A stretch of DNA of 64,000 nucleotides from Charina bottae (GCA_023362775.1 JALMGJ010000003.1:51748416-51812415); one strand, 5' to 3'. Numbered from the stretch's first letter, positions 1 through 12,303 are shown. Numbers and translations: made by a program. Notes: generated by a model from the letters alone, not told the origin.

Positions 1-929
1 GAGATCATGGCAATGTCTCGCCATCACTAGTCCTCGTGTACCCAAGGTTTTTTCCCCCCCATTATGGTCATTCTTTTTCTTTCCCACTGTCAGGACAATA
101 AAAGACATATTTAGTATAGGTATCAGGAAGACTGTTATTTTAAGACTATAGGCTATTTGCTTCCCACAGTAAAACAAACAGCAGTCGATTCTCTTTTAGA
201 TTTACTCTGAAGCTTACTAGCTTTTTTAAAAGAAAAGAAGACAGAACAGAGAACCTTTTTCTATTCCAACTTTGTATTGTTTTTGTTCCGCTAGCTCAGG
301 AATGGAAACCATTTTGGCAGCCAAGGCCACACTCTATAATTATGCAGGGGCCAGACCAAAAAGTGACAAGAGACAAATGGGTATAAAAGCCCACAATGAT
401 CATCTCATTCTTCTCAAACTGGTCTTATGTAAGTACCAAAATTTTTAGTCTTTTTGATGTTCCATATCAAAGTTGAAAAAAATAAATCCATCATAATGTA
501 TAAATGCAGGGATGTTATTTGATAGACTGCCTGCTATTCTAGAGTACAGATCTATATTTTTTCTATAGAAAGGAAAAACTTCCTGACAGTAAGTTGTGTA
601 CAACAGTGGAACAGTCTGCTTAAGAAGATTGTGGATTCTCCATATTTGGAGGTTTTTAAGAGAGGATGCCAACTCCCATGGATGGTTTAATTGATTTTCC
701 TGCATGTTTCAGAGGTGTATGACTAGATGAGTTTTAAATCTATATCTTCCCCAGTTGAATTGGCCAGTGGTTTGCCACTGAAATTTGGTGGTAGCAAACT
801 TCATTTTTGCCCACATTTGGTGTGGCTGCCAATTCTTAACAGAAAAAAGAGGGCTCTTACCCAATCTTAGGATGGAAAGGGGACATGGCTGATTCATAGG
901 GACTTATACTTGTTTACTTCACATCCTAA
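1..929. other. AT-rich stretch, nothing identified
   Basis: Both strands show only short open frames (under 90 codons) with no recognisable domain. I see no terminal inverted repeats, no tRNA boxes and no tandem array. It may be unique sequence or very old repeat. Confidence 0.5.
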
Positions 930-1035
930 TGGAAAAGCTTGAACATACTAAGAAGTACAAATTCAAGCTATAATTGTCTGATGAAATGAGCTTCAACTCA
1001 TGAAAGCTTCTGTCTTTTAATAAAATAAAATAAAT
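930..1035 (+). repeat. 3' end of an old repeat carrying a hammerhead-like core
   Basis: The core CTGATGA lies at 978-984. It is followed by a 5-bp stem (ATGAG 986-990 with CTCAT 997-1001, loop CTTCAA), then GAAA at 1002-1005 and GCTT. This is the CUGANGA / stem II / GAAA order of a hammerhead ribozyme with a minimal helix III (AG/CU). The sequence then runs into an AATAAA-rich tail. Similar text occurs in dispersed amniote repeats that I recall, but I cannot name the family. No convincing helix I is visible, so activity is doubtful. Confidence 0.45.
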
Positions 1036-1609
1036 AACCTGGAATAAGGAGGCGGCCGGTGCCTTGGATAGGATCGCGCCGATGCGACCTCTCCAGCCCC
1101 ATTCAACCCGTCACTCCCCGTGGTTTACGGAGGAGTTGAGGGTCTTGAAGAGGGTGAAGAGACGTCTAGAGCGCCGCTGGAGAAAGACGAAGATGGAATT
1201 CGACTGAACACAATCTAGAGCCGCTATTAAGGCCTACCTTGTGGCGGTAAGAGCGGCGAAACATGAATATTTCTCCGCTCTTATTGCGTCCACAGAATGC
1301 TGTCCGACGGCCCTGTTCAAGATTACTCGATCTCTCTTAGGTAGGGTGGTATTGACCACCCACCTGCAGGGCCATGCAGAAGAATTTTCTGAGCTTCTGC
1401 AGGATAAAATAGCTCGGATTCAGTCTAAGTTGGACTCCATGCGTGGAATGCAATCTGGGGAGATGCCGGGAGAGTGGTCTTACCCTGTTATCTAGGAATG
1501 ATTTGATCCTGTTGGACCTAAGGAAGTGGACAGGATCCTTTGAATTGTTAATTCCACCACATGTTATTTAGATCCCTGCCCTTCCTGGCTGGTAAAATCG
1601 GCCAGGGAG

Positions 1610-2266
1610 GTGACAGGTGGATGGGTCCAGGCTATGATTAATACATCCTTGCTGGAGGGAGTGGTTCCAACTGCCTTCAAGGAGGCATTGGTGCACCCCC
1701 TCCTCAAGAAGCCATCCCTGGACCCTACCATCCTGGACAACTTTCGTCCAGTCTCCCACCTTCCCTTTTTGGGAAAGGTGGTTGAGAAAGTGGTGGCGTT
1801 GCAACTTCAAAGGACCCTGGATGAAGCAGATTATCTAGACCCTTTCCAGTCAGGTTTCAGGCCGGGTCATGGGACGGAGACTGCATTGGTCGTGCTTACG
1901 GATGATCTCTGGCGGGAGCGGGATGGAGGTAGTGCATCCATCCTGGCTCTCTTAGATCTCTCAGCGGCTTTCGATACCATCGACCATGGTATCCTTTTAG
2001 GGCGGCTTAGGGAGTTGGGGGTGGGCGGCGTAGTTTTGCGCTGGTTCACCTCCTTCCTCCGGGGCCGCTCTCAGTCGGTGGTGATAGGGGAGGAGAGATC
2101 CAGCCCGCGACCGCTCCTGTGTGGGGTGCTGCAGGGTTCGGTTCTCTCTCCTCTCCTATTCAACATCTACATGAAACCGCTGGGCGAGGTCATCCATCAC
2201 CATGGGATGAGGTATCATCAGTATGCGGATGATACTCAATTGTATATCTCCATCCCTGGTGAGTAA
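1610..2266 (+). pseudogene. L2 reverse transcriptase fragment
   Basis: An open frame of 218 codons covers the fingers and palm of an L2-type reverse transcriptase. RT motifs appear in order: FRPVSHLPFLGKVVEK, FQSGFRPGHGTETAL, LLDLSAAFDTIDHGIL (motif A aspartate), GSVLSPLLFNIYM (motif B) and YHQYADDTQLY (motif C, catalytic YADD intact, near base 2225). The frame ends just after motif C at a frameshift, and the thumb and C-terminal part continue at 2275-2475 and 2483-3103. In a full element this enzyme copies the LINE RNA at a nicked target. The copy cannot make a full protein. Confidence 0.85.
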
Positions 2267-2482
2267 GTGATGCAGTGTCCACCCTGTCCCAGTGCCTGGG
2301 GGCTGTGAGGGCCTGGATGGGGAACAACAGGCTTCAATTGAACCCTGGTAAGACCGAGTGGCTGTGGATTGATGGCCTAGCGTCTTCTGGGAAATTATCA
2401 TCTTTGGTTCTCGATGGGGTAGCACTGCCCCGTTCGGAACCAGTGCGTAATCTGGGGGTCCTTCTAGACTCATGACTCCTGC

Positions 2483-3103
2483 TTGAAGAGCAGGTGGCAG
2501 TTGTGGCTAGGGGCTTTTGCACAACTTCGGTTAGTGCGCCAGTTACACCCATTCCTGGATCGCGACACCCTCCGTACAGTCACTCATGCTCTCGTCATCT
2601 CCCATGTAGATTATTGCAATGCGCTCTACATGGGGCTACCCTTGAAGACTATCCGGAAGCTACAGCTGGTGCAGAATGCGGCCGTGCGGGCAGTTTTGGG
2701 TGCGTCAAGATTTGCACATGTAACACCGTTGCTCCGTGAGCTGCATTGGGTGCTGGTTTGCTTCTGGGTACAATTCAAGGTGTTGGTTATCATCTTTAAA
2801 GCCCTACATGGCATGGGGCCAGAATACCTGAGGGACTGTCTTATCCCCATGTTATCGACCCGCCCCACCCGGTCATTCAGAGAGGGCCTGCTACGAACCC
2901 CTTCAATTAGAGAATGCCATCTGATGGGGTCTAGGAGGCGGGCCTTCTCTGTGGTAGCACCCACTCTATGGAACATCTTGCCCCCAGAGTTGAGACAGAT
3001 TTCCTCCCTCCCTACCTTTAGGAAAGAGCTGAAGACCTGGTTCTGCTGCCTGGCATGGGAAGGAGGAAGGGATAGTTCCTCATGGGGGTGGCTAATCCCC
3101 TAA
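2483..3103 (+). pseudogene. L2 ORF2 C-terminal region
   Basis: This frame of 206 codons continues the reverse-transcriptase ORF after a stop at about 2473. It holds the typical L2 block with RQLHPFLDRDTL, HVDYCNALYMGLPLKTI, LQLVQNAAVRAV, LRELHWVLV and the closing block around FSVVAPTLWNILPPELR. It ends at a natural stop 3' of SSSWGWLIP, so the C-terminus is complete. Function of this domain in L2 is not established. Confidence 0.8.
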
Positions 3104-3263
3104 TTTATAACTGTCCTTCTTTTAATTATTCCATCACCGTCTGGATTTTATGATATGTATTTTATTGTATAACGGAGGTTTTATATATTTTAGACTTTAT
3201 TTTAACTTATTTATTGTGAACCGCCCAGAGTTCCCCATGAGGGGAGATGGGTGGTCATATAAA

Positions 3264-3299
<36 letters not shown>

Positions 3300-3604
3300 A
3301 ATGTGATATTCAGAAAAGGTGCTATCGTACTCTTGATATTTTTGCCACCATAGACTAATATGGCTGTCCTATAATGTGATCCCCCATGTAACCTGAAGGA
3401 AGAGAAGTGACTAGGTAAGAATTGGTCCAGTATTGTATTTTTTTCAGGGGAAGAGGTGTGTTTATCAACAAAAATGGAACTATTGAAATATATTTCTGGT
3501 TTTCTTCAATATTGCTGTGGAAAAGGATTTTCATCACTCAGTATTTGGTATGTGAAGAAACTATTTCTATGTCCTGCCCAATACAGAGTGCAAAATAGCC
3601 ACAC

Positions 3605-5021
3605 ATATTGCTCTTCTTGATCTCTTAGTGGCTTTCGATACCATTGACCATGGTATCCTTTTGGGTTGGCTCAGGGAGTTGGGGGTGGAAGGTGTGGTTT
3701 TACGCTGGTTCAACTCCTTCCTCCAGGGACAGTCCCAATTGATGGTGATAGGGAGCGAGAGATCCGACCCTCAACCCCTCCTCCAGGGACAGTCCCAATT
3801 GATGGTAATAGGGAGCGAGAGATCCGACCCTCAACCCCTCCTTTGTGGGGTGCCACGGGGTTCGGTTCTCTCTCCACTCCTTTTTAACATCTACATGAAA
3901 CCACTGGGCGAGATCATCCGTCACCATGGGATGAGGTATCATCAATATGCTGCTGATACTCAATTATACACCTCCATCCCGGGTGAGGTAAGTGATACTG
4001 TGACTGCCCTCTCACGGTGTCTGGGGGCTGTAGGGGCCTGGAAGGGGTCCAACAGGCTTCAGCTGAACCCTGGTAAGATGGAGTGGCTGTGAGTTAATGG
4101 CTCCCCCGTATCCGGGACATTATCATCTTTAGTTCTGGATGGGGTTGCACTGCCCCAGACAGACCCGGTGCAGAATCTGGGGATCCTCCTGGACTCACGA
4201 CTCCTGCCCAAAGAGCAGGTGGCAGTTGTGGCCAGAAGGGCCTTTGCGCAACTTTGTGTTGTGCGCCAGTTACGCCCTTTCCTGGATCAGGAGGCCCTTC
4301 AAACAGTCACTCATGCCCTAGTTATCTCCCATATAGACTACTGTAACATGCTCTACATGGGGCTACCCTTGAAGAGTATCTGGAAGCTACAGCTGGTCCA
4401 GAATGCAACTGCACAAGCTATCGTTGGTGCCCCTAGATTGACACACATAACACCTCTATTACGCGAGCTGCATTGGGTGCCAGTCTGCTTCTAGGTCCAA
4501 TTCAAGGTGTTGGTTATCACCTTTAAAGCCCTACATGGCATAGGGCCAGGTTACCTGAGGGACCACCTCATCCCCAATACATCAACCCGTCCCACCCGAT
4601 CATGCAGAGAGGGCATGCTGCGGACCCCATCTGTAAGAGAATTCCATCTGGTGGGGTCCATGAGACGAGCCTTCTCTGCAGTAGCTCCCGCCCTCTGGAA
4701 CATCCTGCCCCCGGAGGTGAGATTAGCCCCATTGCTCCTGACCTTCCGGAGGAACCTGAAAACTTGGCTCTGCCACCTTGCTTGGGGCCGGGAAGGGAAT
4801 AGTTACTCTTGGGGATGGCTAGTGCCTTAGAGTGCTCCTCTCACACATGGACTGAGTTAGACCTTTTTGCCACCTTTGCCACTTGGATTTTATTCTGATT
4901 TTATAATTATTAGTAATTGTATATTGTATTTATATTTTATCCTTCTTGTTTTAATAAATTATCTTATTGTAAACAGCCCAGAGTCCCTCCGGAGGTGGGA
5001 GATGTGCGGTGACAGAAATTT

Positions 5022-5062
<41 letters not shown>

Positions 5063-5082
5063 TTAGATAGATAGATAAATAA
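3605..5082 (+). mobile_element. L2-clade LINE, 5' truncated (copy L2b)
   Basis: This copy starts abruptly inside RT motif A (VAFDTIDHGILLGWL) and runs to the 3' end, where the tail is (GATA)n at about 5023-5082 rather than (AATA)n. The motif C catalytic box reads YAAD instead of YADD at about 3948-3960, so the enzyme would be inactive. A 60-bp segment is tandemly duplicated at 3721-3780 and 3781-3840 with one mismatch; it adds 20 codons in frame. Further stops lie near 4092 and 4494. Same orientation as L2a, separated by about 300 bp of unrelated sequence. Confidence 0.85.
5023..5082. repeat. (GATA)n microsatellite
   Basis: GATA units with one GTTA interruption form the tail of the L2b element. 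It probably grew from the LINE's short 3' repeat. Confidence 0.9.
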
Positions 5083-5795
5083 TGCAGAAAATTCTACCCT
5101 CTGTGTCACTGCGTCTGGTACAAGTGCCATAGAATGGATTCCATAAATGAATAATGAAGCTGTCCTCACACAATAAGGCATTAAAACACAAAGAATTGAG
5201 AAAGATGTTAAGAATTTGACATTAATAAAAGTGATTAATGGCCATTAATGCAGTTGAGGGACTGAATTTTTGACCTTAGGGCTTCAGTTCCATTGCTTGT
5301 TCCATTTATTGATAGGAAATTAGGAACAATTTGATCTCTGTAGGGTCTAAAATTTTAATGCATATAGTCCAGCAGAAGGAAATCCCAAGAGAAGAGGGAG
5401 AGGTCACTTTTGTTTCTTTTTACAGATATGGTGTAGTCCATTTATATAGTGTGTATGGATTTGATGACAATCAACCATAATTAAAAACAGATTTTTCTGA
5501 AATCTGACTCAAATACATTCAATACAGTTTTCCATGGCAGTTAACAGGCAGAAATATGTCTCTCTCTGCATGGCTTCTGATCTTTTAATTGGCATTTTTG
5601 GGTTCCTAAAGTAAAGAAAAGAAAGTTTACTGTGAGCAAAATGGGAAAGAAGAGAAAAACAAACCATTATCCAAAGTCTGATTGATACTACTATCCTATA
5701 CATGTCAAAAAAGACATGTACAGCTGGTTTCTTAAGTATACAGTAATTTTGTTTTTTTAAGTCACTCATTTAGCAACAATTGCATGCTTATTATA
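5083..5795. other. AT-rich stretch, nothing identified
   Basis: No repeat family, domain or RNA gene was recognised on either strand between the L2b tail and the MITE. Confidence 0.5.
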
Positions 5796-5797
5796 TA

Positions 5798-6203
5798 CAG
5801 GTAGTCCTCGCTTAACAACCACAATTGAGACCAGAATTTAGGTTGCTAAGCAAAGTAGTCATTAAGCGAATCTGACCTGATTTTATGACCTCTTTTGTGG
5901 TGGTTGTTAAGCAAATCACTGTGGGCCTTAAGAGAACCATGTGGTCATTAAGTCAAGTGGTTCCCCGTTGATTTTGCTTGCCAGAAGCCGGCCAGGAAGG
6001 TTGAAAATGGCAATTACATGACCACATGATGCTGCGACAGTCATAAATGCGAACCGGTTGCCAAGTGTCCAAATTGTGATCATGTGACCATGGGGATGCT
6101 GTGATGGTCGTAAGTGTGAGGACCGGTCGCAAGTCAGTTTTTTCAGCACCATTGTAAGTCCAAACCATCATTAAACGAATAGTTGTTAAGTGAGGACTAT
6201 CTG
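5798..6203. mobile_element. Tc1/mariner-type MITE (pogo/Tigger-like ends)
   Basis: The 406-bp element has terminal inverted repeats: CAGGTAGTCCTCGCTTAAC at the left and its imperfect complement (gttaagtgaggactatctg) at the right. It is flanked by TA at 5796-5797 and 6204-6205, the signature of Tc1/mariner insertion. The inside is made of short self-similar runs (ttaagcaaa, gtcataaatgcgaacc) and has no transposase frame, so it is non-autonomous. Two smaller relatives lie at 7781 and 37322. Confidence 0.85.
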
Positions 6204-6205
6204 TA

Positions 6206-7780
6206 GAGATGGTAATGTATTAAAATACATTTAAAAATAACTGGAAAATACACAAAAAAGACAGATAAAATTGATTAATTGGTTGATTTAGGACACAATT
6301 CTATGATTTCTGGGACAGAGGATTGATTGGTAACTTCCTTCTGAGATCAGAGACAAGACAGAGGAGGAGGAGGATTTATTGAATTTATATGCCTCCCAAC
6401 CAGGTGGCTGTTTCTGAATTTGCAAAATCCTACATCATCTTGAAAGTCCCCAGATAAGCACTTTGTGGCATAACACACAAATAAATATTTGGGCCAGCTT
6501 GAAAATGGAAATCGCTTTAGTTCAGCTGGATTCAAGGTATCTCCATTCCTTTATGAGGCCACAAAGCTCTGGGCTGTTTCCCTATGCCAGCCTCAGACTG
6601 GCATATTTTCACTACCATTGGAACCAGAGGAAAAAGAAATGTAAAAAAAAAAGCCCTGCAATTGATGACAAAAAAATTTTTCCCCCTTTTCTGGGTGCTA
6701 AAACTTGGAAGGGCTTAGATCCTTTTCATACTGCTGAGTTCAAATACTCTCCACCCATCCTTTAGTCAAAAGGAAATTATATTAATGTGACATTTGCTGT
6801 CTCCAGTGCTGATCCTTCACCTACCTCTATTGTTTTTGTTCTGACTTATTGCTGAATGGTGCTATTCCTAATTTTGCATATGCAGAATGTGATAAGCAGC
6901 TTGCTGTTCTCCCTCCTCTTCATATTGTCAGCTGGCAGGAAAACCTTCCAGCAAAGATGGAGCAGCAGCAGAAATGAGGCTAGTCTGACTGCAGATTACG
7001 TTCATCGTCTTTAGATTCCTTCCACTGTCCCTTCCCTGCATCCCATTCTGTCATAACCAAAGCTGAATAAAGTATACTCCCTCCCCCCTCCAAAAAAAAA
7101 CAAATCACAGTTACAAAGAGTGTTGAGTTACAATCAACATTTTTACTTGGAATTTCAATTTCTTTTTTTATAGAGGCAAAAAAGGCTAAGATTCCTCAAA
7201 CCTCTGTTTGGGAAATGAGGGGTGGATGATTTGCACCCAACATTCTACTGTTTCTTCTTCTTTCTTTTTTTTACCCTTGTGCTAAAGCACTTACTGTGGG
7301 AGATACATTGTAGGCAGGGCTAAAAGGCTAATAATGTAAACATGAAACTGTCATTTAGCACCAAGACTGAGAAACACATCCCCTGGGAAAGTCAAGAAAA
7401 AGAAGTGCTAGATTTAAACTGCAAGGAACATAGGAAGGACTGTCATTTTCAGGTTGACCAAGTGCAATCAGCTACTTGCAGTAGCTTCATTCTAGAATGA
7501 AGACACCTTATGTTGAATGTCTGGGACACTTCTGCCAAGTTCAAGGTAGGGAGGTTGACACAGTGCTGGCAGATGAACAGTCTAGTGCTACTGTATAATT
7601 TTGATATACCACTGGCACAGTGCTGCTATATCCATAGCTTCAGGGAGACAACAGCAGAATAGTGACAAAGTTTACCAGGCTGAAGGGGAAGGGACATACA
7701 GTATGCACATTAGCCTGATATGGCCAAAGCACTGACGCCACCCACTACTGATCACCTGACTTGGACTCTGATGTACTATA
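6206..7780. other. Unannotated stretch
   Basis: Nothing beyond AT-rich sequence was recognised. A frame of 100 codons at 6463-6765 on the plus strand has low-complexity lysine runs and no domain; I do not call it a gene. Confidence 0.45.
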
Positions 7781-7859
7781 CAGGTAGTCCTTGCTTACTG
7801 ACCATTCGTTCAGCGACCCTTCGAAGTCCCAGTTAGGGTGGTTAAGTGAGGATTACCTG
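7781..7859. mobile_element. Short mariner-type MITE remnant
   Basis: Both ends match the 406-bp MITE at 5798 (CAGGTAGTCCTTGCTTACTG at left; gttaagtgaggattacctg at right). Only 79 bp remain, so most of the interior is lost. Confidence 0.75.
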
Positions 7860-7860
7860 T

Positions 7861-8884
7861 TATAGGAGACAAAGGATAACAGCATTGGATTCTATCAATT
7901 TAAGTGGGTAAACACTACTTTAACATTAAGGTAAACAGTAGTACAATTAAAGTTGTCCTAACTCTGTTTCACTTGTGATGAGATGAAGGCAATGCTATTG
8001 AAGGAACAGCAGAAAAAATAGATGTATTGTCATTACATGCAAGTGGGATAAGACCCTTAGAAGTACCAAAATTGCCACAATATTCCTCCCTTGCCTCAGC
8101 TGGTTTTCCCATAAATTGTACTTTCATCCCTCCCATGAAAATAATTGTGAAAAATCGTACATTTCTAAGATTCCATTGGGTGAAACTACAGCTACCATTA
8201 CCCAAATATAAGACAATTCTGTATTTAGAGAGACAATCATCCTTGCAGGTCTAATCATTTTATCTCAAAAGAAGAAATCACTAGTTTCTGAAAGTAACCT
8301 ACATTTTATCTGATGTTTACAATACATTTCTCTACTAGTTTGGCACTTGATTTCTTTGGAAAGCTAATTTTACAGTTTTGTTTTCCATCTTCCCCACTTA
8401 CTCTGTGCTATAAATATGTACAAAATTGAAGAAATACCACTAAGTGGGATTTCAAATTATTTAGGGGTGGTCTCCTGATATGATTTCCAAAATCTACAAA
8501 ACTCAGATATAACGAATTCCAGATTATCATAGGCAAGAGACATAGTTTTTCCTTCATAGCTGTTCTTTCTGTTCTCGCCCAATTTTGTAAAAACCTCAGT
8601 CATGTTTAATATATGAAATAGCTAGAGAATCACCCAACTTGAAATCCAATCACCTGGGTGGATTTGTTTTCACCCTGACTTGTTATGTAGGAAAGGACCC
8701 ATGAACATTGCTAGGCTTTGCATAGAATCTAAATAAAGTGATGTAAAATTATTTTCTGAAACAGTTGTAGGAAAGAATCTTTCATCTAGAAATCTCTGTT
8801 CATTTTATATACAATAAAAGCAATCTGGGGTGTTTACTGTAATTGAAAATAAGTCCCCACAGTTGGATTTGCCCCCTTTTTTAC
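7861..8884. other. Unannotated stretch
   Basis: AT-rich sequence without recognised repeats or coding potential between the MITE remnant and the BovB fragment. Confidence 0.45.
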
Positions 8885-9612
8885 TTGTTGTTGTTCAGTC
8901 GTTTAGTCGTGTCTGACTCTTCGTGACCTCATGGACCATAGCACGCCAGGCCTTTCTGTCCTCCACTGTCTCCCGGAGTGTACTCAAATTCATGTTCATT
9001 ACATCGGTGATGCTATCTAACCATCTCATCCTCTGCCGTCCCCTTCTCCTTTTGCCTTCAGTCTTTCCAAGCATCAGGGTCTTTTCCAGGGAGTCCTCTC
9101 TTTGCATTAGGTGGCCAAAGTATTTGAGCTTCAGCTTCAGCATCTGTCCTTCCAATGAGCAGTCAGGGTTGATTTCCTTTAGGATTGACTGGTTTGACCT
9201 CCTTGCAGTCCAAGGGACTCTCAAGAGTCTTCTCCAGCACCACAGCTCGAAAGCATCAATTCTTCGGCGCTCAGCCTTCCTTATGGTCCAACTCTCACAG
9301 CCATACATTACTACTGGGAAAACCATAGCTTTAACTATACGGACCTTTGTCGGCAAGGTGATGTCTCTGCTTTTTAATATGCTGTCTAGGTTTGCCATAG
9401 CTTTCCTCCCAAGGAGCAAGCGTCTTTTAATTTCATGGCTGCAGTCACCGTCTGCGGTGATCTTGGAGCCCAAGAAAATAAAATCTGTCACTGCTTCCAT
9501 TTCTTCCCTTTCTATTTGCCAGGAAGTGATGGGACCAGATGCCATGATCTGAGTTTTTTTAATGTTGAGTTTCAAGCCAGCTTTTGCACTCTCCTCTTTC
9601 ACCCTCATCATC
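8885..9612 (-). mobile_element. BovB (RTE clade) LINE, 3' fragment (copy A)
   Basis: On the minus strand this is the last ~730 bp of a BovB element. It starts just inside the post-YADD region (MRVKEESAKAGLKLNIKK) and ends at the typical tail read on the plus strand as ttgttgttcagtcgtttagt. A frame of 238 codons (8895-9611) is open to its natural stop, including SWTIRKAERRRIDAFELWCW and the KRRRGRQRMRWLDSI block. Copies B and C in this window match it closely, so it is a young 5'-truncated insertion. RT motifs A-C are absent. Confidence 0.9.
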
Positions 9613-10200
9613 TAAAAAAAATTCATTTGGATAGGTGATGCCTTGAGAAACTGAAATCTTAAGAAATCTTAAGAATTTAAGATGAGAGTATTTTCTCATT
9701 CATACATCCTTTGACCAGAAATGAGAACAGGGCAAAAGAAATGAATGTATAAATGTACTATCATAGTACTTTTAATGTCCAAAGAACAGTCTATATAGCA
9801 GAGGCTTGCAATCTTTTTCAGACTGAGTGCTGGGGGCTTTTGTGCAAAGAAGTCGGGAGACCAAAATTAAATTTGGTGCAATTGAATTGATACTATGTTA
9901 AAATTTATTTTAAATCAGGTAAATACAGTTAATACAGTTATTCCCTGTGTATTTCACAGTTTTCTCTTCTGCTACATTAAAAATTACCATATGTGGCAAT
10001 GGTTGGGAAAGGCCTGGGAACCACACTGAAGGCTTTTGAGATCTGAATGAGGCCTCATTCCTAGAGGAATCTTTATATCCCCTGCTATAAAGATAGGTGA
10101 TGATGGCACAGGTAAACAATACAGATCTTATTGCAACTCTAAAAAAAACAGCCTGTATAGGAGAAATATCAGGTGAATGTTTGTGTTTCTACAAGTTCTA
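9613..10200. other. Unannotated stretch
   Basis: No recognised feature on either strand. Confidence 0.45.
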
Positions 10201-10543
10201 GGGAGCCAGTTTGGTCTAGTGGTTAAGGCAACGGGCTAGAATCCAGGAGACTGAGAGTTCTAGTCCTGCCTGAGGCATGAAAACTGGCTGGGTGACCTTG
10301 GGCCAGTCACTCTCTCTCAGCCCTGGGAAGGAGCCAATAGGAAACCAGGAGACTGAAAGTTCTAGTCCCGCCTTAGGCATGAAATCCGGCTGGGTAACCT
10401 TTGGCCAGTTACTCTTTCTCAGCCCAACTCACCTCACAGGGTTGTTGTTGTGGGGAAAATAGGAGGAGGAAGGAGTATTAGGTATGTTCACTGCCTTGAG
10501 TTATTTGTAAAAATAATAAAGGCGGGATAGAAAATAAATAAAT
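10201..10543 (+). mobile_element. tRNA-derived SINE with internal duplication
   Basis: The head (gccagtttggtctagtggttaa) and the B-box-like gttctagtcc mark a tRNA-derived SINE. The segment from the B box to the ggccagtcactctctctcag block is repeated (about 10250-10330 and 10336-10420). The body continues through cacctcacagggttgttgttg and ends in ggcgggatagaaaataaataaata. The antisense copy at 18031 has the same internal duplication, so this is a subfamily feature. Confidence 0.75.
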
Positions 10544-12303
10544 ATTCACATATGTTGTTATATTTCTGTTATATTTTTGAACAAAATGGCAATGGATTTC
10601 TAATGTATAAAGACAAAATAAAAAACCTTATCAGCTTGCCCAGATTCTTATGGATGTGACCCCCCTAGTTGTTAATGGTGAAACTCCAAATAATGTTTTA
10701 TTTGCACATATAACATAAAATGTACACATGTTCGGGGGGGAAAACAACAACTGTATCCTCAGGTCATTCTAACAAGCTCAAGAAACTGAGGTGATTGGAG
10801 GAGGGTGTCAGCCACAAACATTTGGCAAGTCCTTTGCTCTTTATCTCCAAAATATTAAGAAAATTATAGTTACCAAATGAATTGCACAGATAGGATTTTT
10901 TGTCTTTATCCCATGCACATACTTTATTTAAGCACCCTTTTTTTTTTTAAGCAATAATAATAGTAGTGCCAATGCATTATACTTGAAGTGCTCCTGGTGA
11001 ACCTAGCAAGCAAGCTTTATTAGAAACGTTTCCATTTTTCACTCAGAGCACCATAAATATTTTCATTCAGATGTTTTTTCTTCAGGGTGGCTGCTGAGCC
11101 AGTGACAAGGCAAAAAGAGAGTTGCAAGACGAGGGCCATATTAATATTCAATCAGTTGCTGAGCCAAAAAAAATGACTCATATGATTAGGTTGTTCATCC
11201 CATTGGCTCAAACAGTTTGGCTTTATTCCAGGTGGTTTGCCATAGCTGTTTGTAGATCACTTTACATGATTATTGATTAAACAGTGGCAACTGAATGAGC
11301 GAGCAGAAGTAGATCCATACTTTCCAAAGGACCACCCTGAAAATAAACTTCAGTGTAAGCAATGCAAAATAAAGAGAAGGGGGAAAAAAGCTACTAGAAA
11401 CAGAAGGATCAGTGTAAACTGAAGTAGGAAAGGAATCTTATTTGTAGATTCCTTAGCTTAAAAAAGCTCAAAAAGAACTGAAGAAATTACGCTTGCTGGA
11501 AAAAGAACTGAAAAAATTAGGCTTGCTGGAAAGTTTATATGCAGGATTATTAAAGAAGAGAGAGACTGAAGCTCCATTTTCAAATAAAAATGGAATTTTA
11601 CAAACTTTTGTAATATACCTAGAACTGTACATTCCTGTCCTACTCAGACTTGGAGCAGAAGTGATGCAAAATCTTATGAGATACTTCCCTTTGTCCAGCT
11701 TTCCAGCTCTCAGTCTCAGACTATGACTAATTGTTACTTCATTTGCAAATGTGAACATAGCCTGTCTGGGAAGAATTTAAGCTCTTGGTTTGAAACATTC
11801 AGCATATCTTTCTGGACTAATATTATATTCTTTGCAACATAGGTTATGTAATGTCAAGGTCAATTCTGACAAGTGTAGGTGATAGCAATTTCTGATTTTA
11901 AAAAAATGAGTAAGAATGATGAGTAAAAGTGAGCCATGATGTATTGCATCAAAGCTAGGGAACTGCTGGAACTGGGACCTTTAAACTTAAATCAAATTGA
12001 ATCAAGGAAAAACAACATAGAGGCCAGGAGGGTGTTTGTGAACCAGCAGCTTGACTTTCTTTAGAGTCATAAATCAGCTCCACTGACAAATGATGGAAAT
12101 GTAGAGAGGAGAATATCAGCCAGGAATGGAGAGGAACAAGCTCCAATTTAAGCATCATGTGGCATAAAAGGCTATTGGCCCCTGCCTCTGGTCCAGATGA
12201 ATCATTCACAGGGAGAGGTCTTAAAGACAAACTGCAAGCCTGAAGAATCGGGTTTCCTGAGAGTAAGGGGTGCAAGACTCTGAATGGATGGGAGCAAATA
12301 GAG
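10544..12303. other. Unannotated stretch with a 31-bp tandem duplication
   Basis: The only structure seen is a tandem pair of about 31 bp at 11471-11532 (aagaactgaagaaattacgc / aagaactgaaaaaattaggc). Surrounding frames are short and carry no known domain. Confidence 0.4.

Larger units (their letters stand above)
1050..3301 (+). mobile_element. L2-clade LINE, 5' truncated (copy L2a)
   Basis: This copy keeps a linker region, reverse transcriptase, C-terminal region and 3' UTR of an L2-type non-LTR retrotransposon, in several frames broken by stops and frameshifts. The 3' UTR ends with a short GC-rich stem (ccgcccagagt ... gatgggtggt) followed by (AATA)n at 3262-3301, the usual L2 tail of squamates. 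It lacks the endonuclease half. A second L2 copy follows 300 bp downstream in the same orientation. No target-site duplication was found. It is a dead copy. Confidence 0.85.

Noticed and set aside
6463..6765. 100-codon plus-strand frame
   Set aside because: Lysine runs from A-rich sequence, no domain, no sign of splicing or conservation visible.
11493..11726. Leucine-rich 77-codon frame with a repeated KELKKL motif
   Set aside because: Explained by a 31-bp tandem duplication in AT-rich DNA; antisense frame is equally open.
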